NCBI RefSeq assembly: GCF_910592395.1
Contig: NC_088314.1
Span: forward strand, 10,538,001-10,602,000
Source of the DNA: Lineus longissimus
Taxonomy: Eukaryota > Nemertea > Pilidiophora > Heteronemertea > Lineidae
Length of the DNA stretch: 64,000 nt
Direction of reading: 5' to 3'
How positions within the stretch are numbered: position 1 is the first letter of the stretch; each line of letters begins with the position of its first letter. Made by a program: the position numbers and the translations under genes. This document shows, piece after piece, positions 46,085 to 56,985 of this stretch. Under the pieces are notes generated by a model. It searched no databases. It worked only from the letters and a program-made list of their open reading frames with translations, and had not been told where the DNA came from.

Positions 46085-48553
46085 TGTTTACCCCTGGGAC
46101 TAGGAGAAATCTCAAGCATTGAACTTCATGGATTTGGAGACGCATCAGAGAAGGCGTACGGAGCAGCGGTATACATCAGAGTGGTAGACCCGAATGGGTA
46201 CACCGCAACAAGATTGGTGATGTCAAAGTCAAAAGTAGACCCAGTGAAGAAAGTGTCACTACCTAGACTTGAACTTCTAGCAGCTGTAGTAAATACAAGA
46301 TTATTTAAGTTCATCAAGGAGTCACTATCAAGAAACATAGACAGAGTTACAATGTGGACAGACAGTACAGTAACACTTGCTTGGATACGCAAGCCTAGTC
46401 ATGTCTGGAAGACGTTTGTAGCTAATAGAGTGGAGGAAATCCAAACGACTTGGGAACCTGAGTTATGGAGACACTGTCCAGGAGAAGATAATCCTAGCGA
46501 TTTGCTGACTCGTGGATTGCCAGCAGAAGACTTAGTCAATCGTGAGGAATGGTGGAGTGGACCTCAGTGGTTACCATTGTCGACAGATATGTGGCCCAAG
46601 GGAAAGTTGTCAGATGAGTCGAGTGAAGATCTAGAGGAGAAGAAGACAACAACGAGGTCCAATGTGGCCATCGTTGAGGAGCCTCCCAAGGATGTGCCAA
46701 TAGATGCTAGCAGATATGGTTCATGGAACAAGCTTACCCGAGTGACAGCGAGAGTCTTTTGGGTCATACAAAAGTGGAGGGGGAGAATCCAGGATGATGA
46801 AAATACAGCTGGAAAGATACCAACACTCAACGTTGAAGATATCAGAAAGGCAGAGTTCTACTGGTATCGCCACATTCAGAGGAGCACATATAAAGACGAA
46901 ATCCAGACATTGGAGAACAGAGGTGTTCTGAGGAAGAGTCGCATCCTTAAATTGGATCCCAAATTTGACGAAGTCAACAAAGTGCTCAGAGTAGGCGGCA
47001 GGTTACAGAAAGAGGAGACCAAGCACCAAGTGATACTTCCGCACAACCATCCAATAGTGGACAAAATAGTCATGGACATGCATGAGGAGTGCATGCAAGC
47101 AGGATCGGAAACAGTTGTAACCAACTTGAGAAGCAAGATTTGGGTAACTCAGGTCAGGAGGGATGTCAAGAGGATTCTAAACAAATGTCTTATCTGTGAA
47201 GTACAAAGAGCATGTCCATCCAAACAGAAGATGGCGCCGCTTCCTTCAGATAGAGTGTCTTTTTCGCCTGCCTTCTCTGTGGTTGGTGTAGATTTTGCTG
47301 GGCCGTTGTACGTACTCGAGGTACGTGGAAAAGACAAGCCGGAGAAGGTGTATATTTGCCTCTTCACCTGTGCGACGTCGAGAATGGTACATCTAGAGTT
47401 GACTCATCGACTAACAACAGACGAGTTTCTTCAGGCATTTAGGAGAATGGTTAACCGCCGAGGGATCTGCAACACAATGTGGTCTGATAATGCGCGAACA
47501 TTCAAGTCTGCAGGATCTTTCATCAAAAAGGTCTTCGTTAGGGCAAATAGCATCAAAGAAACAGAGTTGGATACAGATGCATGATTGACTACGCAGTTAG
47601 CTGCCAAGGGGATAGAATGGAAATTTATCGTTGAGCGAGCTCCATGGCGAGGTGGCTGGTGGGAGCGGTTAGTTCGGTCAGTCAAGGAGTCATTGAGGAG
47701 AGTGTTAGGGAAGGCACTTCTTAGATACACTGAGCTGTACACAGTCTTGACAGATGTTGAAGCTGCGATCAACTCTCGACCGTTGACAACCATAAGTGAT
47801 GATAGTAGAGATCTGGAACCTCTAACGCCAGCTCATCTTGCATTGGGAAGGCCGCTAATGGGAATACCAGATGTAGCAGAAGAAACATGGGAGGCAGCTG
47901 ATACAATTGTGACGCAGCGCTACTTGTATAGACAGAAGTTAGCCAATCACTTCTGGAAGAGATGGCAAAACGAATATCTACCAAGTCTTACAGTGAGGAA
48001 AAAGTGGGAAACTGAGAAGCCACCGGTAGAAGTTGGAAGTATCGTGCTGATATCTGAGGATCGTACACCTGGAGGAAGATGGCTGCTAGGACGGGTGGTT
48101 GAAATCTATATGGGAAAGGATGGAATCTGCAGGACCGTCGCAGTAAGGACGAAGAAGGGCGTACTAAAGAGACCGATTCAACGATTACACCACCTAGAGG
48201 CGGTGGCGGGTGGCAAAGCTGATCTTAGCAGCGAAACTGGCTCCAGTTCCACTCCAAACCCATGCTATGTTAGTGATCTCAGATCTAGCTTTGAAAATGA
48301 GAAAAATGCTCCTGATGAAAGTACTGGTCGAGATAGCGAAGATACATGTACAGACGATAACGAGAATATGGACAATGCCATTATGCGCAATCCCCACGGT
48401 GGGAAGGACTTTGCGAACAATAGTGTTGGTCGAATGCGAGTAGACCAAGGTGGGGAGGATGTTCCGATCCGTTCCAAATACGGGCGACTCGTTCAGAAGC
48501 CGCGACGATTCGTCCATGATCAATACACCGCGCGGCGGTATGTCCGAAACTAA
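46085..48553 (+). pseudogene. pol: BEL3 RNase H, integrase and C-terminal domain, ending inside the 3' LTR
   Basis: Same frame as RT, starting after the TGA at 46082. RNase H: ELHGFGDASEKAYGAAVYIR, MWTDSTVTLAWIR. Integrase: HHCC site (KCLICEVQ), then GVDFAGPLYVL, TMWSDNARTF and RGGWWERLVRSVKES, giving the full DDE set. A second TGA lies at 47582-47584 between the last two motifs. The C-terminal domain (PVEVGSIVLISEDRTPGGRW, RPIQRLHHLEA) is followed by a polar tail. The final 31 residues (PIRSKYGRLVQKPRRFVHDQ and on) are encoded within the 3' LTR. Confidence 0.9.
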
Positions 48554-49451
48554 GTACGCATGCGCACTCGCTATGAGTATTATGATGTCATCTACGGACA
48601 TTATATGTGACGTCATCCGTGACGCAAAGTTTGTGTTTATTGTTGGCCGCGGATTGCGCGTTTCTTTATTGTTTAGACGTTACGACGTTTTGACGTCGCA
48701 ACAAGAAAACTCACTTGTACGGTGGCCCATAGAGGAGATGCATTTATTTTCAATATAATAGAAAATTTTTCTTTTTACAATGCGTTTTTTTTCTCTCGAA
48801 TTACAACCGCCGTCGGATTTATTTCTCACCGCCGAAAAAATAATTTCCACCGCCGGGTAAAAAATAATAATTACCACCACCGCGGTGGAAATTAATATCC
48901 ACCGCGGGAGCTAATTCGTTATTGACACCGGGTGGATATTATTTCCACCGCGGTGGATATTATTTCCACCGTGGATATTAATTTCCACCGCGGTCGATAT
49001 TAATTTCCACCGTGGTGGATATTAATTTCCTCCGCGGTGGTGGGAATTATTATTTTTTTACCCGGCGGTGGAAATTATTTTTTCGGCGGTGAGAAATAAA
49101 TCCGACGGCGGTTGTAATTCGAGAGAAAAAAATCTCATTGTAAAAAGAAATTTTTTTCTATTATATTGAAAATAAACGCATGTCCTCTATGGGCCACCGT
49201 ACACTTGAACAACATGGCGAATCTTTAACGCAAGAACATCCTGCGCCGCCTAACCGCATTATACCGCATTTTCCGCTTAATTATAAAGCTAGCACGCGAG
49301 GCCTTTACGTGAGTAATGTGTAATGTGTAATGTGTAATGTGTAATGTGTATATAATGTCAATTAAATGATTTGTGAATTGTATTCTTCTTTTTTTCTATA
49401 TCCGCCACGTAAAGTTGTTTTTTTGTCCTCCACCGGCTACGGGCTGCGACA
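48460..49451 (+). repeat. BEL3 3' LTR with foldback C inside
   Basis: Begins after the purine tract AAGGTGGGGAGGA. Own sequence is about 500 bp; 484 bp of foldback plus its 6-bp duplication are inserted at 48718. Contains the (TAATGTG)n tract at 49313-49350. Confidence 0.92.
48718..49201. mobile_element. Foldback/MITE C, 484 bp, almost entirely palindromic
   Basis: Arms of about 165 bp start TACGGTGGCCCATAGAGG and fold onto each other with few mismatches. The centre has repeated CCACCGCGG/GATATTAATTTCC palindromes. 6-bp duplication CACTTG at 48712-48717 and 49202-49207. The uninterrupted equivalent in the 5' LTR is adjacent to MITE B. Confidence 0.92.
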
Positions 49452-49546
49452 ATCGTAACAATCGAATTCCAAATATCACATTATATTGGTGCAAAGCAAT
49501 TTCGAGAGCCCGGTAACTTGGCAACCCTTTATCTGTAGCATTCGAC

Positions 49547-49903
49547 ATGTTTTGTTCTCATATTGTAAGTTTTCCTCAAATGCAACTTGTGTTAATTTTC
49601 CTGTGCGAGTTTCAAAAGGTGAATGAAGTCCGACACGACATAATTACATGGGCAGTACGATTTACAGATTTTGCAGAATACTTTTATAACAACTTTCAAT
49701 CAAGAATGCATATTTTTAGTTTATATTTAATATCATCCTTATTAGAAGACATGTCATCATTTCTTCAAGCATTTAAAAACTTGGCTAAAATATTAGAGAT
49801 GAATACTTACATGTATGATAACTTTCTCACCTGCTGTGTATCAATTCAGAGTCAAAGATGCAGCACAGCAGCGAGCGTTATGAATTGTTTTTTCGGAACA
49901 TAG
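49547..49903 (+). CDS. Segment W of tandem unit 3, open frame
   Basis: 118 residues, beginning MFCSHIVSFPQMQLVLIFLC and continuing VRHDIITWAVRFTDFAEYFY and YNNFQSRMHIFSLYLISSLL. It ends at a TAG (49901) where unit 2 has AAG and continues (VDLSWIIAQIENS). The frame is uninterrupted where unit 2 has a stop (after SSLF). This shared frame between duplicated segments suggests a genuine exon of an unknown gene. The first 24 residues may be upstream noncoding sequence. No domain recognised. Confidence 0.4.
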   Translation: MFCSHIVSFPQMQLVLIFLCEFQKVNEVRHDIITWAVRFTDFAEYFYNNFQSRMHIFSLYLISSLLEDMSSFLQAFKNLAKILEMNTYMYDNFLTCCVSIQSQRCSTAASVMNCFFGT

Positions 49904-50264
49904 GTAGACCTATCGTGGATTATAGCCCAAATTGAAAATTCAATGAGACTAATATTGATGCAGTCGTCGAACAATCGGATGCCATAGTAGTTTTATCATG
50001 TTTTATCATGCCATAATTTTCTGATTGCCAGCTCTTCTGGACTACAAGCTTAATGGATCAGACACTGACATACGGTTCGTACGACAACACATCGTGGCTA
50101 GTGTAGCTTCTGTAGTTGTCCACGGCGGAGTTGACCAGGGGGTTCTCATTTTTTTCTAACTGCCTGGTGTTTTGGAGTCAGTTCTAATTGTGTTCTAACA
50201 TGCAGACGTCAGAATTTTCATTGCTGACTTGTACAATTTAATGGCCGTTCAATAAGAACGTATG

Positions 50265-50510
50265 CAGCAATTTCCACTTTTTCCGACCACCACCTGCCCA
50301 AGCAAGCAACCAAACCTCAAATTATTTTAGAGAAGTTTGTTGACAGGCTCGCATCCAAAGTCATCAGGAGGAACAAAGAAAAAAGGCATCCTCCATGTTC
50401 TCAGTCTATTTGATCAGCCTCTGCAGTTAGTCTGGAATATAACACAATGTGGCGTTTCGATAGCACCTCTATCATAAAGATCTTTAATGAGGTTCCATAG
50501 GATTTAAGTG
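50265..50510 (+). other. Segment M of tandem unit 3
   Basis: Nearly the same as 36745-36985. No continuous frame. Confidence 0.55.
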
Positions 50511-50771
50511 ACATGCGGCGGCTTGATTGAGTAATTCCACTAAATTGAGTTGTTAAGACCACTAAGGCACTATGGCTGTACTATGCAAGTATGACTGAAA
50601 CAATTGTATATATACTTTACATGTGCATGTACCAAGTTATTAAGCCATGATATTTTGTACTGGTTTCATAGTAATATTCTACCGATGACTTGATTTTCTT
50701 CTTTATGTAGTGTAATCATTTGTTATGTTTTTTTGACTGAACAACACTCTGCATATGTAACAATTTTGCAG

Positions 50772-51399
50772 CCTTAGAGGAAACGTATCATACGTCGAAT
50801 CTGCAGTTTTTGGAAAAGTTCTTCAGTTAAATGATAGGAATGGTTTTGCCACACTTCATTACATCGACGTATTCAAGATGAAATCGATGACTATTACATT
50901 TTATATAAGATACCTTCTGATGAAAAGTCCCAACAATGTGTTGCTCCTTTTCTCTTGTGGTAGAGAGAAGATTTATATAAGAGATTATCTTGGCACAGGA
51001 ATGGCAATTAATATTATTCATCACACTGCCAATGTGGATGTGTATGACACTTTTCACTTTTCAACCGACTATCAATCGTTCATATATGATTTAAGTTGGC
51101 AGCATTATGCTGCTACAATTCGAGCGGGAAATGTACCACTGAAGGATATTGCTAAAATTCGGCCAACTCGTCAGCCTCAAGTGATGCTTTATAGTAATGG
51201 TAATCTGGTCAGATTTCATCGTCATGTACATCATTCACATAAGCAGAGGCCTTTTCAAAAACAGATTTTGTTGGGTGGATCATCAACAAAGAGGCAAATG
51301 TCAAATGTTAAGTTTTTTCCAACTATCGTATCAAAGTATGATATTGCAAATAGCCGTAAAATAGGTACGTGCACATGCACCGGTCCACTTGCTTTCTAA
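50772..51399 (+). CDS. ORF X copy 3, the most complete copy
   Basis: After TTTTGCAG (ending 50771) the frame is open through NVSYVESAVFGKVLQLND, SCGREKIYIRDYLGTGMAIN, FHFSTDYQSFIYDLSWQHYA, GNVPLKDIAKIRPTRQPQVM, RPFQKQILLGGSSTKRQMSN and SKYDIANSRKIG, ending at a stop at 51397. The internal ATG at 50878 is the first Met after the acceptor-like site, so the protein probably starts in an upstream exon or is a fragment. Mixed alpha/beta composition with a basic middle. Not recognised; candidates are an uncharacterised host domain or a viral gene. It lies downstream of W and M in the same order as in unit 2. Confidence 0.5.
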
Positions 51400-51449
51400 A
51401 ATTATTAAAAGCAAACTTGAACTGTTAGTATACGTAAAAGGTGCGCTGA

Positions 51450-52230
51450 ATTTGTATTTGGATGCACCTAATTCCATGCCTTACTTATGTAACAAACATT
51501 TCAAAAAAGGTCAAAAAATCACTTTTTTTATTTTATGTGCCTTTTAAAAAATTCAAATGAGCCCATGAACTGTGCTTGATGACCATCATCTATTGGCACT
51601 TGCAAGTCCATAGAGTGTGTTCGATAGTCATAACAAATGCACATTTTTGCTTAGGATTTTTATGTTATTTTTCTAATCTCTTCCATAACCTTTGATAAAG
51701 ACTCCAAATCCTTCATGTATGAGCCGAGTTGGCCATAAAGACCCTGACTGACTGCATTGCTGACTATGAGGGGTGTTCTCAAAGGTCACCAGCTGTCTGA
51801 AAAAACCAGTCACATGTAGCAAGCTAAAACTAATCTTCAAAATGAAAGAATTTAGCAGGAATTTTCTAGTAACGAAAGCAAAAATATCTTTGTTACATCA
51901 TAGTTCACCCATACATTGTGAAAGAAAATAAAATAAAAAAAGAACGAAAATGAAATAAAATAAAATAAATATTTTTTGGACATTTTTTAAATTGCCTGTT
52001 ACATAATGAAGAGACAGGATTAGTTGGTCCAAATACAACAGATACATGACCAACCAGATATACCATTCTCTGCTGAAAACCGCATTCAATTATCTTATTC
52101 TGTATTATAAAAAACATGTGGACATTTACTGGAATGACTGTACTCATCGGACAGATTGAAATAATCATATACTCTTTATCAAACCAAAAATTAAAGCTCA
52201 ATAATTATTTTCTCTCCTTAATCTGGTTAG
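51450..52230. other. No gene seen
   Basis: A/T-rich noncoding sequence with a TTTTATTT-rich tract near 51930-51980. Not shared with units 1 and 2. Confidence 0.5.
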
Positions 52231-52239
52231 AATCATTCT

Positions 52240-52942
52240 TGTTCACCAGGACGGTGGATGGAGCATTACTCGAATTCGTCTTTCTTTATAATATTCGATC
52301 TAAGCTTGATTGTATCAGAGAGTGCATCCTTCATGAAGCCATGGCTGGGAAGGTAGAAAAGTGCCTCGGAATTAATCACAGGCTCGCAAGGAAAATGTGT
52401 GCGGTTTACAAAGCATTTGATGTATGAATCTCGTCTGCAGGTACCTATGAAGCTATGTCCCATCGATATCAGCTATCTGAATTTTGAAAAGGTTCAAGGC
52501 AAATATGGAGTGTCAATGGATGTTATGCGTATGCTCTTCAGGATGATTAGAGGCATGACACTGTTCTGCTGTCAACGGTTGAAGGGTAAATCATTTGGAT
52601 ACATGTATTGATTTGGAAGTTATGGCATTCTCGAAGAGAAACTTCTCCTTGAAACAGATTAATGAAGTGCATGTAATTAATGGGTCAAAAATAGACTGAA
52701 CAAATTCATATCGCCCGAGATAAAAGGCAACATTTTCATTATTACATAGTTTTCGCCAAGCCCCCGAAACGCCAACGCCAACGCTTATTCCATTGTTCGA
52801 CATCGTTATCATCAGACGGTCGAATAATTACTAGCCAGAAAACCATTAAGCATTCAATAACATAATCATTGATAAAGGACCTTAAAAAAACACAAGGTTT
52901 CATATTGTGCCAATCGAATCGATATCCAAATGTCAGCTATAT
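52240..52942. other. Segments Y and start of Z of tandem unit 3
   Basis: 52240-52830 matches Y of units 1 and 2. Similarity to Z stops abruptly at 52942 (GTCAGCTATATT), where an inverted copy of the 11.5-12.0 kb segment begins. Confidence 0.6.
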
Positions 52943-53093
52943 TAGTAGTAGGTATAATGTCCCTTTAAACGCCCAAAATCCGAGGCCCAAAGTCCGAGTG
53001 TCCCGGGGCGTTGAAAGGTGCATCATTCGACGCCCGCGACAAATGCCCTCCCGTGATATTGTGCTTGAAGATTTTTTTGCGCGCTTCGTGTAA
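52941..53093 (+). pseudogene. Partial copy of the 12-kb gene, C-terminal end of exon 2
   Basis: Encodes about 50 residues (SSRYNVPLNAQNPRPKVRVS, then IIRRPRQMPSRDIVLEDFFA) to the same stop as the exon at 11884-12237, with conservative differences. The upstream part of the exon is absent because the duplication junction lies at 52942. A gene fragment. Confidence 0.6.
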
Positions 53094-53465
53094 GCGCTCA
53101 AAAATTCGGCGCTATCCGTCCGCGCTGTCCACGGGAGGGCATTCGTCGCGTAGCAGAGTACAAGCAGCCCGATGCCGCAACGAGCACAGATTAATGTGCA
53201 CTCTTATTCGCGCTCCTCCTGAGGTTTTACGGGCTGCTGTCACAAGCCGAGCGGAGGGAAGTGTGTGGATCAATTAGGGTCTCCACCATCGGGAAAGTCT
53301 GTTCGGGGCAAATAGCCTACTGAAGCATTCGGTTGCTATAACTGGGATGTTATCAGTGTCTAGGCAATCTTTGTCATTGACTATGCATAGAGACTGCTCA
53401 TCCTAGCTAAAATTATGACGCGAATTGCCTCGACTCGTCGCCACATTTTAGGGGTCCCGTCTCTT
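52943..53465 (-). repeat. Inverted copy of about 11515-12025
   Basis: Reverse complement of the 11.5-12.0 kb segment with few changes, joined directly to unit 3. It ends near GGGGTCCCGTCTC. Confidence 0.8.
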
Positions 53466-53825
53466 CAGTGTCCGCATCTTCCATTGAGTGTTGATTTTAG
53501 AATCGGAATGTATTAAGCATTCTATAGGGCGTTTATAAAAATAAAACGCGTATACTCGAGCGGTGAACATGCACGTAGACCAAGAGCATTAAGAAGAAGA
53601 TGTATTCCTCTATATAGTGAGCCAAGCAAACGCTCAGCCCGGGCACACATACAATGTACATGTGCTATCGTCATCAAAAACCCAATCAGGGAAACAGAAT
53701 AAAAATGCATAAGCATGCCTAAAACTGCATTTTTGTCACGAGGTCGGACGCGCCTGGGTCTTTAAGCATATAAAAATGTTATGCATGAAGAAAAATCTAA
53801 CAAAACGATGTGATGAAAAGGCAAC

Positions 53826-54110
53826 AGAAATAAAAGTGTTTTTTCATATCACAAATACGTCGTATATGAGTTATTCTTTCTTCATGTGCATGTCAAAATA
53901 TCCACCCTTCCATCAGGAAAAGGGTGGCGCAAGAGAGTGGTCCTGTCCTCCTCTTCCCGCGCTATACGAACCCGGTCACCATGCGAAACGAAGAGGACAG
54001 ACTTCGTTGCTTTGGCGCTAAACGGACATTGAGGAGACGGGGGCCTAAAATGTGGTGACGAGTCGAGGCAATTCGCGTCATAATTTTAGCTAAGAGGAGC
54101 AGTCAAAGAC
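53826..54110 (+). repeat. Repeat R3, copy 2
   Basis: Direct copy of 11290-11590. Together with 52943-53465 it forms an inverted duplication around 53466-53825, which holds no gene. Confidence 0.8.
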
Positions 54111-54118
54111 TAGGATTG

Positions 54119-54215
54119 GAGAGTTGTCCTGTCTTGCTCTTCCCGCGCTATACGAACCCGGTCACCATGCGAGACGAAGAGTACAGACCTCGTTGCTTTC
54201 GTGTTAAACCTGCCG
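54119..54215 (+). repeat. Repeat R3, partial copy 3
   Basis: Matches 53935-54020 (TTCCCGCGCTATACGAACC, GACGAAGAG), directly after copy 2. Confidence 0.75.
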
Positions 54216-54219
54216 TACA

Positions 54220-55800
54220 TGGCGCATTTTTGTTATGTTTTTCGGGAGTGCTCACCCGCCATGAAAATAGTTGTCTCAAGTTGGCTATGCTGATAATATA
54301 AAGTTGGTCGGCATTTTCCATTGATCTTTGTTATACAAGAGTATACCTTTCTTATGAAGGTCTATAAGAGTATACAATGGCCTATATATACTGTCTTTTC
54401 ATCGACAAACCACCGGTTCCTAATATTCAGGGCAAACCCACCTTATGATGGTACGTAGCAGAGGATCACAATACACGCATGGTAACGACCAATAGCAGTA
54501 GTTCTATTAAACAGCACTTACTAAGCCGCTTTCTTCTATATTTGGGTTTCTGTTGGTCGCATTAGTAAGTGCTGTCGGTCACCTGTGTATCATGAACAGG
54601 TATGTACATTGAAAAAGGACACCTATTTTCAAGCTAAATACAAGTGGTATTGGCTCATAATTATACTACATGTATTCTATGTTGTTGGTTCTATGAACTG
54701 AACATCCAAAAATCGGGATTCCAAGACGATTGGGAATGAAATCCATGTGATTGTTTGTTGACATGAAACGGCACTCGCTACTAAGAAAACATCATGGCCG
54801 CTCCTTGCTCATATTTCGAGATCGGCAGTGCTACCCAAGTACCGGGCAGAAAGGAAATCTACGGTGGCTCATCGGACGACGGAAAAAGGTGGCGAGGTTG
54901 AAAAAAATGACGCGGCAATAAATATATGCAACTACCTGGGAAATAGGCCTTACTGATTTGAACACAGGAATAAATTATACTTACCTCGGACCTAACGACG
55001 CTATCACCTGAACGCCTAACAAAAGAATTTGCTTACGCTTCCCGGCCACCATAGTAATTTCTCGGCGTGTTCCCTCTTTCGGAGGCTATTGACACTAGCT
55101 AAAAGCGGCCATGATTTGTTGGATACACGGCAGCTGAATGTCATCTCCGATTTAGATGAGGGATTACAAAATATCAAGCACTCGGATGAAAGTAATAAGG
55201 TGTTGTTCTTAAAGCGTAGTAACAGTAGAATTACTACATATCCATGCATTGGGCTCAATGTTCCGTTGTCAGGTGTTAATTTGGGGGCGAACTGCAACGT
55301 ATTCGGCCGGTCTTATACACTACGATCTACTGTGAGCTGGTACGTTGATGTATAGTCCAGAAGATGTCATGTTGTTGATGAGGACTTACATCACGTACCA
55401 GTTACTAGGACTACAATAGCAGTAGACTGTCAACTTGGACAGCAGGCCTAAGCTGTATGTTTCGCAGGTGACCTGATAGGGTTGCGTCATTTGTACGGAC
55501 GAGTGCCGCGGCGGAATAATACGGGGTGTCCTACAAAATACTCCACCGGTTTCTACGGGGTGTTTAATTTCAAAATTTGAGTACCTTAAAAAGTGTAAAA
55601 AAGGCATATCAAGGCTTGTTTGCTAAGTGTAATGGATGATTGAAAGGAACTTCGAACAACAATGTCTGGTCCATAGTTTGGAATCCGGGCGAATTACCTT
55701 AGCATTTTAGTTGGGACACCACGTAGGCCTAAAAGGGCAAACACTCTTGAGTAATCAGTGAGGTTTCAGGCGTATATAAAGTTTGGGTAATGTCGGAAAC
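54220..55800. other. No gene seen
   Basis: Noncoding apart from short unsupported frames. A 14-bp inverted repeat (ACAGCACTTACTAA at 54511-54524, complement at 54562-54575) could form a hairpin. The left end of the pogo-2 transposon should lie here or nearby, but I could not find its inverted repeat. Confidence 0.4.
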
Positions 55801-56985
55801 CTCTTCTTGCCTTGCCTACAACTTGTAGAAATATGGATGAGCCACTGCCTAAAAGAAAGCGTAGTTATTCCGTGTCAGAGAAGCTGCGATACCTGCGAGA
55901 CTTTGAGGTTGCCATTGGAAATGGCACTGTGCGAACGATGACAGAATTTGCCAACCACCACAACATACCTTTTGAGACATTTCGCAGGTGGAACCGTCAT
56001 GACATGGAATTGAAGGAGGAGCAGAACCGGGGCAAAGACCGAAAGGTGAAGCAGAGGTTGATTGGTTACAGGCCTGAGGTTGAAGACCAACTAGAAATTT
56101 GGTTCCGGGATGTTCGGCGAAGACGTCTACCTGTTGTGATCCAGGATGTCCAGGAGGAGGCCGTGCAACTATTCCAGACATGGTGGGATGCCCTCCCAGA
56201 AGAGCGCCGACAACTCGCCACAGAGGCAAAACCACTAATGCATGATTTTCATGCATCCAACGGTTGGGTGGAACTTTTTATGAAAAGGAAGGACATCAGC
56301 CTGCGAAAAGTCACGAAGAACACTACCACCATTCCAGAAAACGCCGTTGTCCTGGTTCGAAACTTTCGCGATGAAATAACCAACACCATAGAAAATTTTG
56401 GTATACCAATGCGCCTGTTTTTCAACATGGACCAGACTTTCCTCCTTTTTGACCTCCGCCTAATGTACACCCTCAATGAGAAAGGCGCCAAGGCTGTTGA
56501 TGTACGAACCTCCAGGAAGAATGCAAAGCTGGGATGTTCTGTTACACTTTGCGTGGCGGCGAATGGCGATAAGATGCGAGCCCACATCACCTTTCCGAGA
56601 AGAGGATTTGTTCGCGCGCTTCGAGCTCTGGAAGAGGCCGAGTTGCCCGAAAACGTTGTGGTCACATCGTCCGCCACAGGATGGGTCAGACAGGAGACGA
56701 GTCACCATTGGCTTGACGAAATCTTCATCCCATACGTCCATGAGGCCCATGCTAAACAGTTCATACTTTTGGTGGATCAGTTCAGAGTACATCGAACGGA
56801 GAACTTCAGGAATCGTCTCACTGCAGAAGGGGGCAGACTCAACTTTGTACCGGCCGGATGCACATCTTTGGCACAACCCCTGTGCTGTGGCTGTGATGTG
56901 GCTGTCATGAGATCCTTCAAATGTCACGCCAGACAAGCATGGAAGTCATGAAAGACCGAACACACCAACGAAGCAGGCCAGTGTG

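Larger units (their letters stand above)
39477..49451 (+). mobile_element. BEL3: BEL/Pao LTR retrotransposon carrying four nested insertions
   Basis: Target duplication ATCGT at 39472-39476 and 49452-49456. The uninterrupted site is at about 35948-35952 in the LINE relic. The LTRs begin TGTTCCGATCCG and end GGGCTGCGACA. The 5' LTR is stretched to 2.7 kb by MITE A, MITE B and a LINE tail; the 3' LTR to 1.0 kb by foldback C. The gag-pol frame has two frame changes and two TGA stops. Confidence 0.93.

Noticed and set aside
54511-54575. Hairpin as a MITE
   Set aside because: Only 14 bp of stem and no flanking duplication seen; kept only as a note.
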